Source: Vallitalea okinawensis (GTDB taxonomy: Bacteria; Bacillota; Clostridia; Lachnospirales; PQDH01). Taken from it: DNA of 64,000 bases. The stretch spans positions 434,001 through 498,000 of the forward strand of contig NZ_PQDH01000001.1 in assembly GCF_002964605.1 (NCBI RefSeq), written 5' to 3'. A model generated the notes under the pieces. The model was not told the DNA's origin. It did not search any database and saw only the letters and a program-made list of their open reading frames with translations. Below are positions 59,913-64,000 of the stretch, one piece after another. The translations under genes were made by a program, and so were the position numbers. Position 1 is the first letter of the stretch, and every line of letters begins with the position of its first letter.

Positions 59913-60740
59913 TTAGCCTTTGGACCCTGTAAAAGCAATACCTTGTATAAAGTGCTTTTGGAAGACGATATAGAGTAATAACATTGGCCACATGGCTATA
60001 AAAGATGCGGACATAACTACCGGAAATTCTGTATCATATTGTCCTTTTAGTGAAGCAATGGCTGATGATAAGGTCATTTTTTCTAATGACATGTTGGCAA
60101 TCAATGGCCACATCAACTCTTTATATGCAAATAGTGCTGTAAATATGGCTAGTGCGACTAAATTGTTCTTTGAAAGTGGTAACATGATCTTTCGGAAAAT
60201 TGTAAAGTGGTTACATCCATCCAAAATGGCTGCTTCTTCAATATCTTTTGGAATCCCTTTATAAAACTGTCTCATTAAAAATGTACCAAAGGCACTGACT
60301 AATCCAGGGAAAACTAAAGCTGTTATTGAGTTTAACCAACCTAGCTTTGCTACCATTAAATATTGAGGTACGATAAAAATCTGAGGTGGTAACATCATTT
60401 GAATTAATACAATACTAAAAAGAACATTTCTTCCTGGAAACTCTATCCGTCCAAAAGCATATCCTGCCATAGAACTTGTTACAAGTGCGAAGAAAACTCG
60501 CCAGAAAATAAGTAATAAAGTATTGGTATATAAATCAATGAAAGGAAGTGCATTCCAAGCCTTTTGAAAATTGTCTAATCGAATTTCCTGTGGAAACAAT
60601 GTCGGTGGAATCATTATGGACTCGCCATAACTCTTTAATGCGGTTATAATCATCCAAGCGAATGGAAACAGCATAGTTAAACCACCAATTATTATAATTG
60701 TGTGAATTATCAGTTTATTGATCTTTTCTTTTTGGTTCAA
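59913..60740 (-). CDS. Sugar ABC transporter permease (MalG/UgpE type)
   Basis: 275 residues, six membrane helices. EAA loop EEAAILDGCNHFTIFRKIMLPLSKNNLVAL (about 180-209). TTG start at 60740 is favoured because AGGAGG is 8 bases before it. Second permease of a family 1 (CUT1) sugar importer. Confidence 0.92.
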   Translation of the reverse strand: MNQKEKINKLIIHTIIIIGGLTMLFPFAWMIITALKSYGESIMIPPTLFPQEIRLDNFQKAWNALPFIDLYTNTLLLIFWRVFFALVTSSMAGYAFGRIEFPGRNVLFSIVLIQMMLPPQIFIVPQYLMVAKLGWLNSITALVFPGLVSAFGTFLMRQFYKGIPKDIEEAAILDGCNHFTIFRKIMLPLSKNNLVALAIFTALFAYKELMWPLIANMSLEKMTLSSAIASLKGQYDTEFPVVMSASFIAMWPMLLLYIVFQKHFIQGIAFTGSKG

Positions 60741-60752
60741 TCTAGCCACCTC

Positions 60753-61652
60753 CTATTCATAATGAACCCATTTCTTTTGCATCCAGAATTGTAAAGCTGT
60801 AAAAACCATAATGATAACAAATGCAAGCAATACAATAGCTGATGCATATCCTTTTTCATTAATTGTAAAAGCATATTCATAGAATAGGTAAAGTATTGTT
60901 TGCGTCTTATCAATAGCAGGATTACTTGGGTCTAACATGATGTAATAATAATCAAATTGCTTTAAGGCTGCCATTAGTGATGTGATTAATACAAAGAATA
61001 ACATAGGCGAAACCAGTGGTATGGTGATGTGAAAAAACTTTCTCACCCCATTTGCGCCATCGATATCCGCTGCCTCATAGTAAGTTTCGGGTATATTCTT
61101 TAATCCAGCTAGTATTAAGATCAGATTATAACCTAGTGTACTCCATATAGTTACCATAGCTAAAGATGGGATGATCATTTTAGAATTAATCAACCAACCG
61201 ATATTATCAATCCCTAGTTTTGAAAGTAGGAAATTTAAAATACCATACTGTGAATTTAAAATCCATTTCCAAACCATCGCAATCGCTGCAGGTGCTACTA
61301 CCATTGGTAAAAAGTAGATGGTTCTATAGATGCTGACTCCCTTGATCTTATTATTGAGAAATACAGCAAACAATAAGGACAGAAATACCCCTAATGGTAC
61401 ACTTAAAACCGTGTAATATAACGTGTTCATTACAGAAAGCCAAACTTCAGAATCTGAGGCAAGTCTAGTAAAATTTTCTACTCCCACAAAAGTTGGAGCA
61501 CTTAATCCATCAGACTCTGTAAAACTGAGATAAATCGTATAAAAGAATGGTATAATATTTAATATCATAAGACCGATAATACTTGGAGCGGACATAACAT
61601 AGCCCCAAAAGTAGTTACTCGCCTTCTGCTTATTCACGGATTTTACCCTCAT
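60753..61652 (-). CDS. Sugar ABC transporter permease (MalF/UgpA type)
   Basis: 299 residues, six membrane helices. EAA loop YEAADIDGANGVRKFFHITIPLVSPMLFF (about 190-218). ATG after GGGAGGTGAAATAAG. Partner of the next permease; the ATPase is not in the window and may be a shared MsmK-type. Confidence 0.93.
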   Translation of the reverse strand: MRVKSVNKQKASNYFWGYVMSAPSIIGLMILNIIPFFYTIYLSFTESDGLSAPTFVGVENFTRLASDSEVWLSVMNTLYYTVLSVPLGVFLSLLFAVFLNNKIKGVSIYRTIYFLPMVVAPAAIAMVWKWILNSQYGILNFLLSKLGIDNIGWLINSKMIIPSLAMVTIWSTLGYNLILILAGLKNIPETYYEAADIDGANGVRKFFHITIPLVSPMLFFVLITSLMAALKQFDYYYIMLDPSNPAIDKTQTILYLFYEYAFTINEKGYASAIVLLAFVIIMVFTALQFWMQKKWVHYE

Positions 61653-61722
61653 CTTATTTCACCTCCCACATATTTAAGTTATGGTGACTCTTATGGAGTC
61701 ACCATAATTATTGAGTGTCTAA

Positions 61723-63030
61723 CTATTCTTTTTCAAGAATTTTATCCATTTCCTCAGCTAAATAAGGGAATGCATCTTCAGCTGCTAATTCACCAGTACC
61801 AAAAGCTTTAAGGGTTGAACTTTCCACTTCACCCCATTTTGGCTTACTTGGAGTAGTTGGGAATGGTACTGAGTAATCTAACATTTCTACAAAAACATTA
61901 ACGTTATAGTCTGGGAATAATTCTACCCAATAAGATTGTGTATTTTCATAAGCAGGGATTGCCGCACCTGATTTACCTTGAATAATATGAGCTTCTTCTG
62001 TTGCTGCAAATTCTAAGAAAGCTCTTACTTCTTCTGGGTGTTCAGTATCATTAGCACCTGAAAAAGTTAAACCGTTGGAAATAGATGCTCTTTCCTTACC
62101 TTTAGCTAAAACAGCAACATCAAATTTATCAGCGATTATTTCATTTTGTGAGAAAGATTTCATTTTCCATGATCCAGTTATGAACATTGCTAATTTACCG
62201 CTAGTAAATGTATCGTTGGTACCATTTTCTGCAAAATACTCTAGCGTTGGAGATACTTTATATTTATGAATCATATCAAAATAGAATTGTACTGCTTCTT
62301 GAGTTTCTGGTAATGCGTAACCTGACTTTCCATCTTCAGTGATAACTGTACCACCATTTTGATAAATGAAAGGATAGAAACCATTTTGTGATTGGTAAGG
62401 AGCTCCTAATCCATAGATACCATTCTCAACATCTGTTAAGGCTTGAGCTACTTCAACTAATTTATCCCAATCCCAAGTATCATCTGGATAAGCTTCACCT
62501 GCAGCATCAAATAATTCTTTATTATAGAAAATGGCTATTGTATCAAAATCTTTTGGTACACCGTATAAAGTACCTTCATAAGTAAATAAATCTACTAAGC
62601 CTTGTGAAAATTTGGATTGATCAATCATATCATCTTCTATAGGCATTAACTTTTTATTAGTTGCGTATTTGAAGAATTCATTGGTATGCATCCAAAAGAT
62701 ATCTGGCATAGAATTACCTACAGCACTTGCTTCAAGTTTTGTCCAGTACTCATTCCAAGGAGTTACTTCAACTTTAACTGTTACGTGTGGATTTTGCTCT
62801 GTGAAGGCTGCTGCAACAGCTTCCATACCTTCTTTTTGATTGTTATCCCAGATTGAAAAAGTTAATTCTACAGGATCTTTAGCTTCTTCTTTTGTATCCT
62901 CTTTTGATTCATCTTGCTTCGTATCAACTTTGCCAGTAGCTTCTCCCTTTTGATCAGCATCATTTGAGCACCCCACTACTAATGCCATGATCATTAAGAC
63001 TACTAACATCAAACTCAATAATCTTTTCAA
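61723..63030 (-). CDS. Sugar ABC transporter binding lipoprotein
   Basis: 435 residues, CUT1 solute-binding lipoprotein. TTG start at 63030 chosen after AAAGGGG (8 bases); the lipobox is then V-V-G-C21, and an acidic/Lys stalk follows to about residue 48. Then VELTFSIWDNNQKEGMEAVAAAF, NEYWTKLEASAVGNSMPDIFW and the GVPKDFDTIAIFYNKELFDAAG ligand-domain motifs. First gene of the 55-63 kb operon. Confidence 0.93.
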   Translation of the reverse strand: MKRLLSLMLVVLMIMALVVGCSNDADQKGEATGKVDTKQDESKEDTKEEAKDPVELTFSIWDNNQKEGMEAVAAAFTEQNPHVTVKVEVTPWNEYWTKLEASAVGNSMPDIFWMHTNEFFKYATNKKLMPIEDDMIDQSKFSQGLVDLFTYEGTLYGVPKDFDTIAIFYNKELFDAAGEAYPDDTWDWDKLVEVAQALTDVENGIYGLGAPYQSQNGFYPFIYQNGGTVITEDGKSGYALPETQEAVQFYFDMIHKYKVSPTLEYFAENGTNDTFTSGKLAMFITGSWKMKSFSQNEIIADKFDVAVLAKGKERASISNGLTFSGANDTEHPEEVRAFLEFAATEEAHIIQGKSGAAIPAYENTQSYWVELFPDYNVNVFVEMLDYSVPFPTTPSKPKWGEVESSTLKAFGTGELAAEDAFPYLAEEMDKILEKE

Positions 63031-63063
63031 TGTAACTTCCCCTTTCATTAGCAACTCTTATCA

Positions 63064-63119
63064 TGTGCAACGTTGCGCATTGCTTACTTTTGCATAAATT
63101 GTATTATGCTTTCGTACAA
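63064..63119 (-). promoter_or_regulatory. Promoter and LacI-type operator of the inositol-glycoside operon
   Basis: A 16-bp near-palindrome, TGTGCAACGTTGCGCA (63064-63079), with AACGTT at the centre as in LacI/GalR-family operators. Upstream on the minus strand lies a modest promoter: TTGTAC (63114-63119), 17-bp spacer, TATGCA (63091-63096). The operator would overlap the start of transcription and block it. Confidence 0.55.
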
Positions 63120-63184
63120 GATTATTATAAATAGTAATTATTAATAAAAGAATGGACTTTTTTTTTCACATCATTGGACATTTT

Positions 63185-64000
63185 TTAAGTAGGTGCTTGT
63201 AGTGCCTTTTCTTTTCTAAATCCCAATGGTGTTTTTCCTGTATACTTTTTAAATACACGATAGAAGTATTGTACATCTTGATAACCTACTGTTTTAGATA
63301 TATCACTGACGTTTATATTGGTATGAAGCAACAAGCGAGTAGCTTCATCTATTCGTTTTGAAGTAATATACTGACTTAGTTTTGTACCAGAGTGTTTTTT
63401 AAAGGTTGTGGATAAATAAGATAAACTGATATTGAATTCCTCAGCAATTTTCTGGGCAGTAATATCCTTCATATAATTCTTTTGGATATAGTCTTGTATT
63501 TTATCGATGGTATGATCATCTATATTGGAACTATGCATAGAATTGATAATCTCTTTAATCACATTGTTAATAAACCCTTTAACGTCATCTAAGGTTTCAC
63601 ATTGGTTAATAAAATAATTGTTTAATAAGTTATACTGCTTGATTTCATCAATCGTTAGCTGAAAAACTTCTATAATCATAGTTGATACTAATGACCAAAG
63701 AACAGCTATCTGACCAACAGAACCTTCCATGGAACTTTGGAATAAATCATTAATGGATTTCCCAATTTGTTCACTATCTCTTTTCTCTAATCCCATTTTT
63801 AATAAAATAAGATTCTGAACGTGTATGTTAGAGATATTATCCATATGCTTTGCATTGAACTGATAAATAACCTTATCTTGATCAATAAGCCTTTGAAGTA
63901 ATGCTTCATTCGCCTCACTGTACATTTCTTTAGTAATATTTTTTTTGATGAGACTGGTTGATCCATACACAGAATGATTCTCTTTTCTAATCCCTTTTAC
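63185..64000 (-). CDS. AraC-family response regulator, N-terminus outside window
   Basis: At least 272 residues, open to the window edge. The C-terminal AraC domain (last 100 residues) has both helix-turn-helix units: TAQKIAEEFNISLSYLSTTFKKHSG and NVSDISKTVGYQDVQYFYRVFKKYTG, then TPLGFRK. The preceding part is helical and resembles the linker of YesN-type two-component regulators, whose receiver domain would be beyond the edge. An in-frame GTG at 63970 has no ribosome site, so it is not the start. Likely controls the adjacent transporter operon. Confidence 0.88.
   Translation of the reverse strand, partial: VKGIRKENHSVYGSTSLIKKNITKEMYSEANEALLQRLIDQDKVIYQFNAKHMDNISNIHVQNLILLKMGLEKRDSEQIGKSINDLFQSSMEGSVGQIAVLWSLVSTMIIEVFQLTIDEIKQYNLLNNYFINQCETLDDVKGFINNVIKEIINSMHSSNIDDHTIDKIQDYIQKNYMKDITAQKIAEEFNISLSYLSTTFKKHSGTKLSQYITSKRIDEATRLLLHTNINVSDISKTVGYQDVQYFYRVFKKYTGKTPLGFRKEKALQAPT

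Overview
The window reads as chromosomal DNA of a low-GC, anaerobic, probably spore-forming member of the Clostridia. The reasons are: AT-rich sequence with strong AGGAGG-type ribosome sites and some TTG/GTG starts; Firmicutes-type promoters, intrinsic terminators, a LexA (SOS) box and an FMN riboswitch; many lipoprotein solute-binding proteins; two-domain AraC regulators of the Paenibacillus/Lachnospirales style; and a sulfatase with the C-x-A-x-R motif matured by anaerobic enzymes. A Lachnospirales/Vallitalea-like host is my guess and is not proven here.

Layout. 1-5.9 kb: two sulfatases (one cut by the window edge) and a complete TctABC carboxylate transporter. 6.2-10.6 kb: an unknown gene with a DUF2806-type gene, then a Cys/Asp-rich protein with a possible sporulation promoter, divergent from a repeat/coiled-coil protein. 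10.6-15.5 kb: a C_GCAxxG protein, RseC-like protein and pheA, divergent from aroF, which has a Phe-rich leader peptide and attenuator, then an M32 carboxypeptidase. 15.6-19.6 kb: galT, a threonine aldolase, a candidate small RNA and a His-rich DUF1292 protein.

19.7-32.1 kb is a complete contractile tail module without head, portal, terminase or integrase genes: sigma-like regulator, terminator protein, sheath, tube, frameshifted assembly chaperone, tape measure, baseplate, fibre, and XhlA/amidase/holin lysis genes. Two LexA boxes flank its promoter. This is best read as an SOS-induced R-type tailocin (diffocin/PBSX-like tail). A compact palindromic structured element follows at 32.26 kb.

32.5-36.5 kb: the ribDEBAH riboflavin operon under an FMN riboswitch. 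36.6-38.1 kb: two tandem SIMPL-domain paralogues. 38.1-46.2 kb: a sugar ABC transporter (two permeases, binding protein), a membrane AraC sensor-regulator and a GHL6-type glycoside hydrolase. 46.3-51.9 kb: a UbiA prenyltransferase, an Ndh2-type NADH dehydrogenase with a C-terminal membrane domain, a PplA-like lipoprotein with two predicted flavinylation sites and an ApbE flavin transferase. Together these match the core of the flavin-based extracellular electron transfer system known from Listeria. The riboflavin operon 10 kb away could supply its cofactor.

52.3-64 kb: a secreted PI-PLC/ricin-lectin protein and an eight-gene operon (binding protein, two permeases, inositol 2-dehydrogenase, TIM-barrel isomerase, MelA-type GH4 alpha-galactosidase, GDPD-like and PfkB-like proteins) with an AraC regulator at the edge. 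This suggests import and breakdown of inositol glycosides. No tRNA, rRNA, CRISPR array or insertion sequence was seen.
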